Counted from the stretch's first letter, positions 26,288 to 35,292 are shown. The stretch: 64,000 nt of DNA from CADEDV01 sp964437415 (GCA_964437415.1 CAYTGN010000001.1:124001-188000); one strand, 5' to 3'. Notes: a model not told the origin generated them from the letters alone. A program made the numbers and translations.

Positions 26288-27001
26288 ATGCTTCCCAAAT
26301 ACAAACGTATTCTGTTGAAACTTTCCGGTGAGGCCCTAATGGGCGATAAGAGTTTTGGATTTGATACGGCAGTCATCAACCAATATGCCCAGGACATCAA
26401 ATCCGTAACAGAATTGGGAGTACAGGTGGCTGTGGTGATAGGTGGTGGTAATATTTACCGGGGCATGAATGAAGCCGAAACCGGCATTGAAAGAGCTCAC
26501 GGAGATTATATGGGTATGCTGGCCACTGTCATCAATGGAATGGCACTGCAGGCTGGTCTTGAAAAAGCAGGGGTTTACACCCGGCTTCAGAGTGCTATCA
26601 AAATGGAGCAGATTGCGGAACCCTATATCCGCAGACGGGCCATCCGCCATGTTGAAAAGGGCAGAGTGGTGATTTTTGGCGCAGGAACAGGCAATCCCTA
26701 CTTTACAACCGACACGGCAGGCTCGCTGCGGGCCATTGAAATAAATGCCGATGTGATCCTGAAAGGAACAAGGGTAGATGGTATTTACACAGCCGACCCG
26801 GAAAAAGACCCCAAAGCCACAAAATATAATGTCATCACTTTCCAGGAATGCCTGTCGCAAAAACTACAGGTGATGGATATGACGGCCTTCACTTTATGCA
26901 TGGAGAATAACCTGCCTATAATCGTTTTTGATATGAACAAGCCTGATAACCTTCGCCGGGTAGTGACGGGTGAAAAAGTGGGCACTTTGGTGAAAGGGTA
27001 G
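26288..27001 (+). CDS. pyrH: UMP kinase
   Basis: 237 residues, the usual length. Amino-acid kinase fold: YKRILLKLSGEALMGDKSFGFD, VAVVIGGGNIYRG, GDYMGMLATVINGMALQ, FGAGTGNPYFTTDTAGSLRAIEI and ADPEKDPKATKY are all characteristic of bacterial UMPK. It phosphorylates UMP to UDP in pyrimidine nucleotide synthesis as a hexamer. In many bacteria it directly follows tsf; here 21 kb separates them, and frr, the usual next gene, is not in the window. Confidence 0.98.
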   Translation: MLPKYKRILLKLSGEALMGDKSFGFDTAVINQYAQDIKSVTELGVQVAVVIGGGNIYRGMNEAETGIERAHGDYMGMLATVINGMALQAGLEKAGVYTRLQSAIKMEQIAEPYIRRRAIRHVEKGRVVIFGAGTGNPYFTTDTAGSLRAIEINADVILKGTRVDGIYTADPEKDPKATKYNVITFQECLSQKLQVMDMTAFTLCMENNLPIIVFDMNKPDNLRRVVTGEKVGTLVKG

Positions 27002-27135
27002 TTAAACGTAGTTTTCCTATTTATTATTTCAGTCTATCGGTTATCTTGCAGTCTTTCCTGTTCCCGCCTGTGAAGAACTGCTGACAGAAATCCCGTATTT
27101 TTTTCATAGCTTCCAAAAACTGACTGAACACAGGT

Positions 27136-28146
27136 ATGCCAGAACTTACACTTTCGATTATTGAGATTATTGTATTGATGCTGGGCGCAGTTATTCTCGG
27201 CGTAACCATTCATTTCTTCATTGTTAGCCGCCGCAACCTGAACTCAACACCTTCCAATGGGCAGGAAAAAATTACTCGGGAAGCCAGCGAATGGAAAGCA
27301 AAATACCTGACGGAAATTGAGCTCAAAGACCGGGAACTGGCCAGCCTGAAAGATCAGCTGGAGGAAGAGCGGGAAAACACAAAGATATACGAGATAGAGT
27401 CAGAGGAACTGCGTCAAAAGAACAAGAACATGCAGGCACTGCTTTCTCTCCAAAACAATGCTTCTGTTTCTACAAAGGCCACTTTTACCGAACAACTCAG
27501 GCAAACTTATGCGGGTCTCACAGAGCAAAATGAAAAGATCAGCGCATTGATTGACCAGGTTGGTTTTTTGAAGGAAACGGAAGAAAAGGTTGAGATGCTC
27601 ACTAAAGAAAATGAAGAACTTTTCGGGGAAGTGGGGGAATTGAAGCTGAAGCTTTCAGCAAAAGAAGGAGAAATAGCCGGAATTCGTCAAAAAGCGCATC
27701 TCACAAAAGAAATGAGTTCGTTGCTCGATAATGCTTACACCGAATTCGGTGCTTTGCAAACCAAACTGGAAAAACTGGAAGCAGAAGCTTCATCTTCCAG
27801 GATGCTGCGAATGGAGTATGAGAATCTGAAAGAAGAAAGCCTGAAACTGGCAAGGGATTTTGAAAGTACAAAACAGAAAATGAATGCTGCTGTTACTGAA
27901 AACCAGGATTTGAAAGCTAAGCTTACACAAACAGAGGATAGACTCAGGGAAGCAGAATTTCAGCGCCAGCAACTGCAAAAGAATATTGCCTACCTCGAAG
28001 GAGTGACCAGTGAAATGGATTCCGTCACCGATGCCAATAAGCGGCTCGAAGCCCAGATCAAAAGAATCGGCGAACTGGAAAGCATGCTGAATGTGATGGC
28101 TGAAGAACGGGAGAATATACTCCGGCGACATGCGGGCAGCGAGTAA
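27136..28146 (+). CDS. Membrane-anchored coiled-coil protein
   Basis: 336 residues. One N-terminal transmembrane helix (SIIEIIVLMLGAVILGVTIHFFIV, about 6-30) with a basic SRRN stop is followed by an almost uninterrupted, Glu/Lys/Leu-rich coiled coil to the C-terminus. No catalytic motif. Such proteins in Bacteroidota may be scaffolds at the inner membrane; no named family is recognised. Stands alone 134 bases after pyrH and is closed by a palindromic terminator. Confidence 0.8.
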   Translation: MPELTLSIIEIIVLMLGAVILGVTIHFFIVSRRNLNSTPSNGQEKITREASEWKAKYLTEIELKDRELASLKDQLEEERENTKIYEIESEELRQKNKNMQALLSLQNNASVSTKATFTEQLRQTYAGLTEQNEKISALIDQVGFLKETEEKVEMLTKENEELFGEVGELKLKLSAKEGEIAGIRQKAHLTKEMSSLLDNAYTEFGALQTKLEKLEAEASSSRMLRMEYENLKEESLKLARDFESTKQKMNAAVTENQDLKAKLTQTEDRLREAEFQRQQLQKNIAYLEGVTSEMDSVTDANKRLEAQIKRIGELESMLNVMAEERENILRRHAGSE

Positions 28147-28169
28147 AAAGCATCCTGATAAAAATCATA

Positions 28170-28204
28170 GACAAAAGACCCTGGCCAGGGTCTTTTGTCA
28201 TTTT
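28170..28204 (+). terminator. perfect 30-base palindromic terminator
   Basis: 28170-28199 is a perfect inverted repeat (GACAAAAGACCCTGG with its complement, no spacer) followed by ATTTT. The absence of a spacer means the inner pairs must open to form the loop. It separates the coiled-coil gene from pdxH. Confidence 0.8.
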
Positions 28205-28236
28205 GGGAGCCAGGAAAGCAACTAATTTTACATTTC
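28202..28236 (+). promoter_or_regulatory. candidate promoter of pdxH
   Basis: TTTG (28202-28205), a 23-base spacer, then TACATTTC (28229-28236), one base from TAnnTTTG, ending 16 bases before the start codon. The spacer is at the long end of the range known for Bacteroidota, and the -33 element overlaps the preceding terminator. Confidence 0.35.
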
Positions 28237-28252
28237 TAAAACCTGAAACTGT

Positions 28253-28897
28253 ATGCAGGAAAATATCGCCGGCATCCGTAAAAATTATTCGCAAAAAACA
28301 TTGACAGAAAATGATGTGGCGACCGATCCTGTTGCCCAATTTGCCCGGTGGTGGGATGAAGCGGTTGCTTCAGCGATTGATGAAGTAAATGCGATGACAT
28401 TAGCCACCAGTTCAGCAGATGGGTTTCCTTCGGCCCGTATCGTGCTGCTGAAAAATTTTAATAAGGAAGGCTTTTCTTTTTTTACCAATTACAACAGCTT
28501 CAAAGGACAGCAACTGGCAGAGAATCCCAAAGCCTGTCTTGTTTTTTTCTGGAAAGAACTGGAAAGACAGGTACGCATCACCGGGCTGATTGAAAAATTA
28601 GACGCTGCTGTTAACGATGAATATTTTCATTCACGGCCTGAGGGCAGCCGGATTGGCGCTATTGCCTCACCGCAAAGCCAGGTGATACCCGGCAGGGAAT
28701 GGTTGGATGATCAATTTAAACAGGTGGAGCAATCTGCCGGCAATGGAGGCATTGAGAGGCCGGTTCATTGGGGCGGCTATTTGGTGAAGCCGGTGATCGT
28801 TGAATTCTGGCAGGGGCGCCCCGGTCGTTTGCACGACAGGATTCAATATACATTGCTTGAAAACGGAAACTGGAAAATCGAGAGACTGGCTCCCTGA
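28253..28897 (+). CDS. pdxH: Pyridoxamine 5'-phosphate oxidase
   Basis: 214 residues, the usual length. FMN-binding split-barrel motifs: NAMTLATSSADGFPSARIVLLKNF, GFSFFTNYNSFKGQQL, CLVFFWKELERQVRI, SRPEGSRIGAIASPQSQVI and the C-terminal EFWQGRPGRLHDRI-x-Y family signature. It oxidises PNP or PMP to pyridoxal 5'-phosphate. Monocistronic, convergent with the THX gene, with a shared hairpin between them. Confidence 0.97.
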   Translation: MQENIAGIRKNYSQKTLTENDVATDPVAQFARWWDEAVASAIDEVNAMTLATSSADGFPSARIVLLKNFNKEGFSFFTNYNSFKGQQLAENPKACLVFFWKELERQVRITGLIEKLDAAVNDEYFHSRPEGSRIGAIASPQSQVIPGREWLDDQFKQVEQSAGNGGIERPVHWGGYLVKPVIVEFWQGRPGRLHDRIQYTLLENGNWKIERLAP

Positions 28898-28917
28898 AGC
28901 AGATGACTGATAAACTA

Positions 28918-28951
28918 ATAAGTTGACAGGGACGAACCCTTGTCAACTTAT
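28918..28951. terminator. bidirectional hairpin between pdxH and THX
   Basis: A stem of about 12 bp with one bulged T, AAGTTGACAGGG/CCCTTGTCAACTT, and a short loop. It lies between two converging genes. Its sequence family recurs at 44614-44660. Confidence 0.65.
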
Positions 28952-28962
28952 CAACCTGCAAA

Positions 28963-29082
28963 TTATTTGCTCTTTTTAGCTGCCGCTTTCTTCTTGGCAG
29001 CAGGAGATGTTGCGGGGCGGCTTTTGCCGAATGAGCCCTTGAATCTTTTTCCTTTGGCGGTTTTTTTATCACCTCTTCCCAT
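28963..29082 (-). CDS. thx: 30S ribosomal protein THX
   Basis: 39 residues: MGRGDKKTAKGKRF at the start, GSFGKSRP in the middle and an Ala/Lys tail ending KKSK. This is the known bTHX family (MGRGDKKTAKGKR is its hallmark), a very small basic protein that sits in the head of the 30S subunit and is often missed because of its size. The ATG at 29082 is preceded by an A/T-rich stretch without a Shine-Dalgarno sequence, usual in Bacteroidota. It lies upstream of pdxH's end (convergent) and downstream of HU on the same strand. Confidence 0.93.
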   Translation of the reverse strand: MGRGDKKTAKGKRFKGSFGKSRPATSPAAKKKAAAKKSK

Positions 29083-29124
29083 AATGTTTATTTTTAATGA
29101 TATTGCAAAAATAGCAGGTTATAA

Positions 29125-29168
29125 TTTAAAAAGCCCCGCATCCTGTTGCAGAAACGAAGCTTTTTAAA
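29125..29168 (-). terminator. terminator after the HU gene
   Basis: On the minus strand AAAAAGCTTCG pairs, with two G-U pairs, to CGGGGCTTTTT across a 16-base loop; the outer arms form a perfect TTTAAAAAGC/GCTTTTTAAA inverted repeat. It sits 18 bases after the HU stop and separates HU from THX. Confidence 0.7.
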
Positions 29169-29185
29169 TACAGTCGGTGGTGCTG

Positions 29186-29455
29186 TCAGAGTTTAGCGGC
29201 AAGTTCTTTACCTGCTTTGAATTTAGCAACTTTTCTTGCTTTGATCTTGATCACTTCACCTGTCTGGGGGTTGCGGCCATTGCGGGCAGCTCTTTTGGAG
29301 ATGGAAAATGTTCCGAAACCAACAAGGGTAACTTTTCCGCCGGCTTTCAGGGTTTTGGTCACTGCTTCTACGAATGAATCCAATGCTGCATTGGCCTGTG
29401 TCTTTGTGATGCCTGCATCATCTGCAACTTTGTTAATTAAATCAGCTTTGTTCAT
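29186..29455 (-). CDS. hup: HU-family DNA-binding protein
   Basis: 89 residues, the normal size. MNKADLINKVADDAGITKTQA, FVEAVTKTLKAGGKVTLVGFGTF, the DNA-arm sequence RAARNGRNPQTGEVI (the RNP loop that intercalates into the minor groove) and KAGKEL near the end are all diagnostic. A dimeric nucleoid protein that bends DNA. The 293 bases upstream hold its promoter region; I see no further gene there. Confidence 0.97.
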   Translation of the reverse strand: MNKADLINKVADDAGITKTQANAALDSFVEAVTKTLKAGGKVTLVGFGTFSISKRAARNGRNPQTGEVIKIKARKVAKFKAGKELAAKL

Positions 29456-29748
29456 GTTTAAAAAATTTTAATGAATGCTAACGGCGGCAAATTTATAGGC
29501 TTTTTCACAGCAGCAAAAAAATATTCCACCAGGTAAGTGTTTCCTGTATTCCTGCAAAATCCGCACCGGGCAAGCATTTCAGCCGGTTTGTGTTCTGTTG
29601 TTTTTTTAAAGCAGCGGTGCCCTGTTGCTGAAATAGGCTACAGGCAAAGGTTTCAGCCTTAGTTATTGAAATTCAGGCAGAGCAAGTGCTTGCGGGAATA
29701 TACAATTGTCGTGTCAAAGGCAGGGCGATGATTTTTTATTTTGCACAA

Positions 29749-30054
29749 TCAATTCACAACCTGCATCAGGGTGCGGAATGCGATGAATTGGTCTCCCCAT
29801 TTGTCATGTCCTTTTTTCCGCATGGCATCAGCAAATTTTTTTATATAATCATCATACAGTGCTTTGCTTGCTGCATGATACTGCACTGCATAGGTGATCC
29901 CTTCTTTATCATCTGATTCCGGCAGGTACAGAATTACGGCATGGGTGAAACAACCGGTATTAATTAGATCGGGAATATGTTCTTCTTTCAGCCATGCGAG
30001 CCAGTCATTGGCAATATTGTGACTTACTTTTATTGTAACATTATAAATGATCAT
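29749..30054 (-). CDS. DUF4286 family protein
   Basis: 101 residues beginning MIIYNVTIKVSHNIANDWLAWL, with HIPDLINTGCF in the first half and AVQYH at mid-length; this matches the DUF4286 family common in Bacteroidota, a ferredoxin-like (dimeric alpha/beta barrel) fold of unknown function. It starts 4 bases after the stop of the exonuclease gene on the same strand, so it is co-transcribed with xth. Confidence 0.85.
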   Translation of the reverse strand: MIIYNVTIKVSHNIANDWLAWLKEEHIPDLINTGCFTHAVILYLPESDDKEGITYAVQYHAASKALYDDYIKKFADAMRKKGHDKWGDQFIAFRTLMQVVN

Positions 30055-30058
30055 TGGT

Positions 30059-30826
30059 TCAGATTTTTATATCGAGATAAACAGGACAATGATCTGAATG
30101 TTTGACCTCAGGAAATATTTCGGCGTCTTTTAGATTTTTTTTCAATGATTCTGTGACATTAATATAATCAATTCTCCAGCCTTTATTCTGTAACCGCACT
30201 GTAGGAAAACGCTGGCTCCACCAGCTATAGCGATGAGGTTCAGGATGAAACACACGGAAAGTGTCCACCCACCCGCTGTCAAAAAATTTTGTCATCCATT
30301 TCCTTTCTTCAGGCAAGAAACCGGAAGATTTTTTATTCCCTTTGGGATCGTGTATGTCAATTTCTTTATGGGCAATATTGTAATCCCCGCATAAAATGAT
30401 CTTTGGGTATTTTTTCTTCAGCTTATTGAGATATACATAGAACTCATCCAACCATTTGTACTTAAAATTTTGTCGTTCTTCTCCTGATGTGCCTGAGGGG
30501 AAATAAGCATTGATGAGCCGCACATCTTTAAAGTCTAACTGGATCACCCTGCCTTCTTCATCGCTGGCGCCATGTCCGTTGCCATATTCAACCTTATCAG
30601 GCTTTATTTTGGTGAATACTGCCACACCACTGTATCCTTTTTTCTGTGCACTGAACCAATAATCGTAATAACCCAGGTTGTTGAATAATTTATGATCTAC
30701 ATTTTCTTTCAATGCTTTTGTTTCCTGCACACAGATCACATCGGCCGGATTTGTTTTCAACCAGCCAGGAAAGTCTTTATTTATGGCAGCTCTTATTCCA
30801 TTAACATTATAACTAATAATGCGCAT
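30059..30826 (-). CDS. xth: Exodeoxyribonuclease III
   Basis: 255 residues, AP endonuclease/exonuclease III of base-excision repair. The fold's motifs are in order: ISYNVNGIRAA (Asn), VICVQETKA (metal-binding Glu), INAYFPSGT (Tyr), CGDYNIAHKEIDI (catalytic Asp-x-Asn), GWRIDYINV (Asp) and KHSDHCPVYLDI (the SDH catalytic His). It acts on abasic sites in DNA in the cytoplasm. First gene of a two-gene operon with the DUF4286 gene, divergent from the LOG-family gene; the 109-base spacer contains a large inverted repeat. Confidence 0.96.
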   Translation of the reverse strand: MRIISYNVNGIRAAINKDFPGWLKTNPADVICVQETKALKENVDHKLFNNLGYYDYWFSAQKKGYSGVAVFTKIKPDKVEYGNGHGASDEEGRVIQLDFKDVRLINAYFPSGTSGEERQNFKYKWLDEFYVYLNKLKKKYPKIILCGDYNIAHKEIDIHDPKGNKKSSGFLPEERKWMTKFFDSGWVDTFRVFHPEPHRYSWWSQRFPTVRLQNKGWRIDYINVTESLKKNLKDAEIFPEVKHSDHCPVYLDIKI

Positions 30827-30855
30827 AGCTGATCGAATTGCTGTAATTTAGTGAT

Positions 30856-30905
30856 GCCACCGGTTACACGGTCAGTGATGTTACAAAAGCTGTGTAGCCG
30901 GTGGC
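30856..30905. promoter_or_regulatory. large inverted repeat between divergent xth and LOG genes
   Basis: GCCACCGGTTACAC (30856-30869) pairs with GTGTAGCCGGTGGC (30892-30905), 14 bp with one wobble, around a 22-base loop. It lies between two divergent starts, where a terminator is not expected, and has no T-run. It may be an operator or a leader structure of the LOG gene, whose start is 30 bases downstream. Confidence 0.4.
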
Positions 30906-30935
30906 AAATTATTTCACGGCAATATACAGCTTACT

Positions 30936-31682
30936 ATGAAAGTAGAAACAAAAGCAAAGACAGAGGCCATAATCCCGGCCAAGGAACATGTATATCTTGA
31001 TGGACCCAAAAGCCGTGGCTATGAATTAGGGTTTGCCTGGCGGGTGTTCAAACAGTTTATCCGGGGCTTCCGGTCACTTCATTTTTTAGGTCCATGTATT
31101 ACAGTGTTTGGATCGGCCAGGTTCAAAGAAGATCATCCGTATTATGCATATGCAAGGGAGTTTGGAAAAAGAATAGCTCAAATGGGAATGACAACTATGA
31201 CAGGCGGTGGACCCGGCATCATGGAAGCGGCTAACAGAGGGGCTTTTGAAAACGGGGGTCAATCAGTGGGATGCAATATTCAGTTACCATTTGAGCAACA
31301 CGAAAATCCTTATATGCACAAGTCGGTCACGTTTGAGCATTTCTTTGTAAGAAAAGTATTGCTGGTAAAGTATTCTTATGCTTTCATCATCATGCCGGGT
31401 GGTTTTGGCACCATGGATGAGTTATTTGAAACGCTGACATTGGTGCAAACCAAGACCATCACCCAGTTCCCGATCGTATTGTTTGGCAAAGAATACTATG
31501 AACCGCTGCTAAAAACAGTCAGGGCTATGGAAAATGAAGGCACCATTTCCAGCGGAGATATGGACCTGGTGCTGGTGACCGACAGCGTGGATGAAGCAAT
31601 GGAATATATACGCAATTATATCAGTTCTCATTACAAAGTGAAGTCCCGGAAACGTTTGTGGTGGTTGCTCGAGAAAAGATAA
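30936..31682 (+). CDS. LOG-family (TIGR00730) Rossmann-fold protein
   Basis: 248 residues. The family signature is complete: MTTMTGGGPGIMEAANRGAF (GGGPGxME) and IIMPGGFGTMDELFETLTLVQT (PGGxGTxxE). Members are nucleotide 5'-monophosphate phosphoribohydrolases, or lysine decarboxylase-like by old naming; the catalytic Arg/Glu of PGGxGTxxE are present. In bacteria they cleave purine-type nucleoside monophosphates; the in vivo role is uncertain. It begins a three-gene plus-strand run with the SemiSWEET and HAD genes. Confidence 0.9.
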   Translation: MKVETKAKTEAIIPAKEHVYLDGPKSRGYELGFAWRVFKQFIRGFRSLHFLGPCITVFGSARFKEDHPYYAYAREFGKRIAQMGMTTMTGGGPGIMEAANRGAFENGGQSVGCNIQLPFEQHENPYMHKSVTFEHFFVRKVLLVKYSYAFIIMPGGFGTMDELFETLTLVQTKTITQFPIVLFGKEYYEPLLKTVRAMENEGTISSGDMDLVLVTDSVDEAMEYIRNYISSHYKVKSRKRLWWLLEKR

Positions 31683-31704
31683 ATATCATTGCTGAAAATT
31701 TAAT

Positions 31705-31959
31705 ATGTCAGGAACAGATATTCTGGGCTATTCAGCCGGAGCCATCACTTCACTTACTTTTTTACCCCAGGTGATCAAAACATGGAAGCTGAGGTCGGCA
31801 AGAGATGTATCGTTGCTGATGTTCATTATTGCAGCGGTAAATGAAGTGATGTGGATCGTGTATGGCGCCCTGCTTGACAACTGGGTGATCATCCTTACCA
31901 ATGCCATTGTGCTCGTCATGTCGCTGACCATGATATTTTTTAAACTTCGTTTTTTATAA
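31705..31959 (+). CDS. SemiSWEET sugar transporter-like protein
   Basis: 84 residues with three transmembrane helices. The PQ-loop is in SLTFLPQVIKTWKLRSARDVSL, followed by a second helix with AVNEVMWIVYGALLDNW and a third ending FFKLRFL. This is one triple-helix bundle; SemiSWEETs dimerise to form a six-helix sugar uniporter in the inner membrane. Substrate unknown, usually mono- or disaccharides. It stops 2 bases before the HAD gene. Confidence 0.88.
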   Translation: MSGTDILGYSAGAITSLTFLPQVIKTWKLRSARDVSLLMFIIAAVNEVMWIVYGALLDNWVIILTNAIVLVMSLTMIFFKLRFL

Positions 31960-31961
31960 GT

Positions 31962-32573
31962 ATGCAGAAAGTTAATACAATAATTTTTGACCTCGGCGGT
32001 GTTTTAATTGATTGGAACCCCCGCTACCTCTACCAGCAGGTTTTTGATTCAGCCGAAAAAACGGAATGGTTCATCGAAAATATTTGCACCCTCGACTGGA
32101 ATGAACAACAGGATGCCGGCTACCCGATAGCCAAAGCGGTGGAGGAAAAAGTGGCTGAATTCCCGGAATGGGAGAAGGAAATAAGGTTGTATTATGACCG
32201 CTGGACCGATATGCTCTATGGGCCTATTGATGAAACGGTGAACATCTTTGAGCAATTGAAACGAAACCCGCAACTTCGGTTTTATGCCCTCACCAACTGG
32301 AGCGCTGAATTATTCCCTATCGCTTTGCAGAAATATGATTTCCTGCATTGGTTTGACGGCAGGGTGGTGAGCGGTGAGGAAATGACAAGAAAGCCTTTTC
32401 CTGAAATTTATGAGCGGCTGCTGGAACGCTATGTTGTAAAAAGGGCAGAAGCCTTGTTCATTGATGATAACCTTCGCAATATAAAAGCTGCGGAAGCGCT
32501 GGGCATACCTTCGGTTCACTTTCAGTCGCCGGGACAGTTAAAAGAGGTTTTGAGTATGCAGAATTTGTTATAG
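31962..32573 (+). CDS. HAD-family phosphatase (YihX-like)
   Basis: 203 residues. Motif I IIFDLGGVLIDWNPRY carries the nucleophile Asp in a D-x-G-G-V form, which lacks the usual second Asp; GGVL(I/V)DW is typical of the HAD-IA YihX/epoxide hydrolase N-terminal subfamily. Motif II ALTNWSAE, motif III Lys in RKPFPEIY and motif IV FIDDNLRNI follow. Likely a sugar-phosphate phosphatase such as alpha-glucose-1-phosphatase. It ends 2 bases from the converging metH stop. Confidence 0.88.
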   Translation: MQKVNTIIFDLGGVLIDWNPRYLYQQVFDSAEKTEWFIENICTLDWNEQQDAGYPIAKAVEEKVAEFPEWEKEIRLYYDRWTDMLYGPIDETVNIFEQLKRNPQLRFYALTNWSAELFPIALQKYDFLHWFDGRVVSGEEMTRKPFPEIYERLLERYVVKRAEALFIDDNLRNIKAAEALGIPSVHFQSPGQLKEVLSMQNLL

Positions 32574-32575
32574 CA

Positions 32576-35290
32576 TTATTCCAGCACAGGCCGCAACCAT
32601 TTCTCCGCTTCTTCCATGCTCATGCCTTTCCGTTTGGCGTAGTCCTCCAACTGATCAACGCTGATCTTACCCAAACCAAAATAATGACTTTGCGGATGTG
32701 CAATATACCAGCCGCAAACAGATGCAGGAGGATTCATAGCTAAACTTTCGGTAAGTTCAATACCGATATTTTCCGTGACATTCAGCAAGTCGAAAAGTTT
32801 GAGTTTTTCTGTATGATCGGGGCAGGCGGGATAACCCGGTGCAGGACGGATCCCTTTGTATTCTTCCCTTATCAGTTGTTCATTGCTGAGGTTCTCCTTC
32901 TTTTCATATCCCCAATATTCCTTTCTTGTCTTTAGATGCAGGCATTCGGCAAAAGCTTCTACAAAACGGTCGGCCAGCACCTGCACCATGATCTTGTTGT
33001 ATTCATCATGTTCCGCAGCAAATTTCTCAACATGTTTCTTTGCACCATGAATAGTGACTGCAAATGATCCCATATAATCAGAGCCGAGTTCAGACGGGCA
33101 AATAAAATCTGCCAATGAAAAAGTAGGTTGGCCTATTGCTTTTTTCAGTTGCTGGCGCAGCATTTCCAAATTCACTTCTCCCCGTTCTGTTTGTAATGTT
33201 ATAGTATCTGCATTATTGCTTGTTGCCGGCCAGAAACCAATCACACCGCTGGCAGTAAACCATTTTTCTGCCACGATCTTTTCCACCAGCTTTTGTGCAT
33301 CATGGTATAAACGGGTGGCTTCAGCGCCAAAGATTTTATCTGACAAAACATCGGGGAAGCGTCCCGGCATTTCCCAGGCAATAAAGAAGGGACCCCAGTC
33401 AATGTATCCGGCAATAGCAGCAAGGTCAAAATCTTTCAGCACTTTCACCCCGTCAACAGCCGGCTTAGCAGGTTTGTAATTCTTCCAGTCAAAATATTCT
33501 TTGGTAATAACAGCTTCTGAATAGGGGATCAGTTCTTTTTTGTTTTTATTGAGAAACTGGTTGCGCAGCTTACTGTATTCAGTATCCGTTTCTTTCAAAA
33601 ATTTTTCTTTCTGTTCTTTATTCAGCAATGTACTTACGGCTGTAACGCTTCTTGAAGCATCCAGCACATGAAGCACACCGTTATTATATTGCGGGGCGAT
33701 TTTCACTGCCGTGTGCATCCGTGATGTAGTGGCCCCGCCAATGAGCAGCGGCTGTTTCATGTTGCGGCGTTTCATTTCATGGGCTACATGCACCATCTCG
33801 TCCAGTGAGGGAGTGATCAAACCACTTAATCCAATGATATCTGCTTTCTCTTTTTCAGCGGTATCTAATATTTTATCCGCAGGTACCATCACGCCAAGGT
33901 CAACGATGTCATAACCATTGCATCCCAATACTACACCAACGATGTTCTTGCCAATATCATGCACGTCTCCTTTAACGGTTGCTAACAGCACTTTCGGTGC
34001 TCCGGCTCCTTCTTCATTAGTTGTTCCGGCAGCAAGATGGGCCAGTCGTCTTTCTTCTTTTTCAGCTTCAATATAAGGAGTAAGAATAGCAACCGACTTC
34101 TTCATCACCCTTGCACTTTTCACCACCTGTGGCAGGAACATTTTGCCGGCGCCAAACAGATCGCCAACCACATCCATGCCTGCCATCAGCGGACCCTCTA
34201 TCACTTCGAGGGGAGTCGGATATTTTAACCTTGCTTCTTCCGTATCTGTTTCTATAAAATCAGTTATGCCATTGACCAGTGAATGTTTCAGTCTTTCCTC
34301 AACAGAAGTATTCCGCCAGCTTTCATCTTTCACTGTTTCTTTTCCTTTTGCCTTAACTGTTTCAGCAAAAGCGATCATTTTTTCAGTAGCCTCGTTGTTG
34401 TCATTATTGCTGTTCAGAATAACGTCTTCGCATAGTTGCCTGAGTTGCGGGTCAATTTCATCATATACCACCAGTTGTCCTGCATTTACAATGCCCATAT
34501 CCATGCCGGCTTTGATGGCATGATATAGAAAGACGGAGTGCATCGCTTCCCGCACATGATCATTGCCGCGGAAAGAGAAGGAGAGATTGCTGACACCGCC
34601 GCTCACTTTGGTCAGCGGCATCAGCTTTTTTATTTCCCGGGTAGCTTCAATAAAATCAACTCCATAATTATTATGCTCTTCCATGCCGGTGGCAAGAGCA
34701 AAAATGTTGGGATCAAAAATGATGTCCTGCGGGTCATAACCCACTTGTTCTGTAAGAATTTTGTAGGCACGGTGACAGATCTCTACTTTTCTATCTTTTG
34801 TATCCGCCTGTCCTTTTTCATCAAAAGCCATTACGATCACCGATGCGCCATAGCTTTGACAAATGATTGCCTGCTCAATGAATTTATCTTCCCCTTCTTT
34901 CATGGAGATGGAGTTCACGATACATTTGCCCTGCACACATTTCAGTCCCGCTTCAATGATCTCAAACTTTGAGCTGTCGATCATGATGGGGATCTTCGCA
35001 ATATCCGGTTCGCTTTGTAAGAGATTCAGGAAAGTGGTCATGGCCTGCACACCGTCCAGCAGTGCATCATCCATATTCACATCCAGCACCTGGGCGCCAT
35101 TCTCCACCTGCTGGCGGGCCACACTCAAGGCTTCTTCATATTTATTTTCACGGATGAGCCGGGCAAATTTTTTGGAACCCGTCACATTGGTTCGTTCCCC
35201 CACATTCACAAAATTGGTTTCGGGGCGAATGACAAGAGGTTCTAAACCGGAGAGACGTAAAAAAGGTTTGATGACTACGCTGTCTGACAT
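32576..35290 (-). CDS. metH: Methionine synthase, folate/cobalamin/activation part of split MetH
   Basis: 904 residues containing three of the four MetH modules: pterin-binding (NFVNVGERTNVTGSKKF, QVLDVNMDDALLDG), cobalamin cap and B12-binding (VKGDVHDIGKNIV with the Asp-x-His-x-x-Gly cobalt ligand) and the C-terminal SAM-dependent reactivation domain (PGYPACPDHTEK, ESLAMNPPASVCGWYIAHP). It transfers methyl from methyltetrahydrofolate through cobalamin to homocysteine. The homocysteine module is the separate gene at 35418-36464. Translation begins 2 bases after a 30-codon open frame lying between the halves. Confidence 0.96.
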   Translation of the reverse strand: MSDSVVIKPFLRLSGLEPLVIRPETNFVNVGERTNVTGSKKFARLIRENKYEEALSVARQQVENGAQVLDVNMDDALLDGVQAMTTFLNLLQSEPDIAKIPIMIDSSKFEIIEAGLKCVQGKCIVNSISMKEGEDKFIEQAIICQSYGASVIVMAFDEKGQADTKDRKVEICHRAYKILTEQVGYDPQDIIFDPNIFALATGMEEHNNYGVDFIEATREIKKLMPLTKVSGGVSNLSFSFRGNDHVREAMHSVFLYHAIKAGMDMGIVNAGQLVVYDEIDPQLRQLCEDVILNSNNDNNEATEKMIAFAETVKAKGKETVKDESWRNTSVEERLKHSLVNGITDFIETDTEEARLKYPTPLEVIEGPLMAGMDVVGDLFGAGKMFLPQVVKSARVMKKSVAILTPYIEAEKEERRLAHLAAGTTNEEGAGAPKVLLATVKGDVHDIGKNIVGVVLGCNGYDIVDLGVMVPADKILDTAEKEKADIIGLSGLITPSLDEMVHVAHEMKRRNMKQPLLIGGATTSRMHTAVKIAPQYNNGVLHVLDASRSVTAVSTLLNKEQKEKFLKETDTEYSKLRNQFLNKNKKELIPYSEAVITKEYFDWKNYKPAKPAVDGVKVLKDFDLAAIAGYIDWGPFFIAWEMPGRFPDVLSDKIFGAEATRLYHDAQKLVEKIVAEKWFTASGVIGFWPATSNNADTITLQTERGEVNLEMLRQQLKKAIGQPTFSLADFICPSELGSDYMGSFAVTIHGAKKHVEKFAAEHDEYNKIMVQVLADRFVEAFAECLHLKTRKEYWGYEKKENLSNEQLIREEYKGIRPAPGYPACPDHTEKLKLFDLLNVTENIGIELTESLAMNPPASVCGWYIAHPQSHYFGLGKISVDQLEDYAKRKGMSMEEAEKWLRPVLE

Positions 35291-35292
35291 TA

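Noticed and set aside
27024..27209. 61-codon minus-strand frame upstream of the coiled-coil gene
   Set aside because: Antisense to a well-supported start and without features.
30856..30905. Inverted repeat as a terminator
   Set aside because: It lies between divergent genes and lacks a T-run on either side, so it is listed as a possible operator or leader structure.
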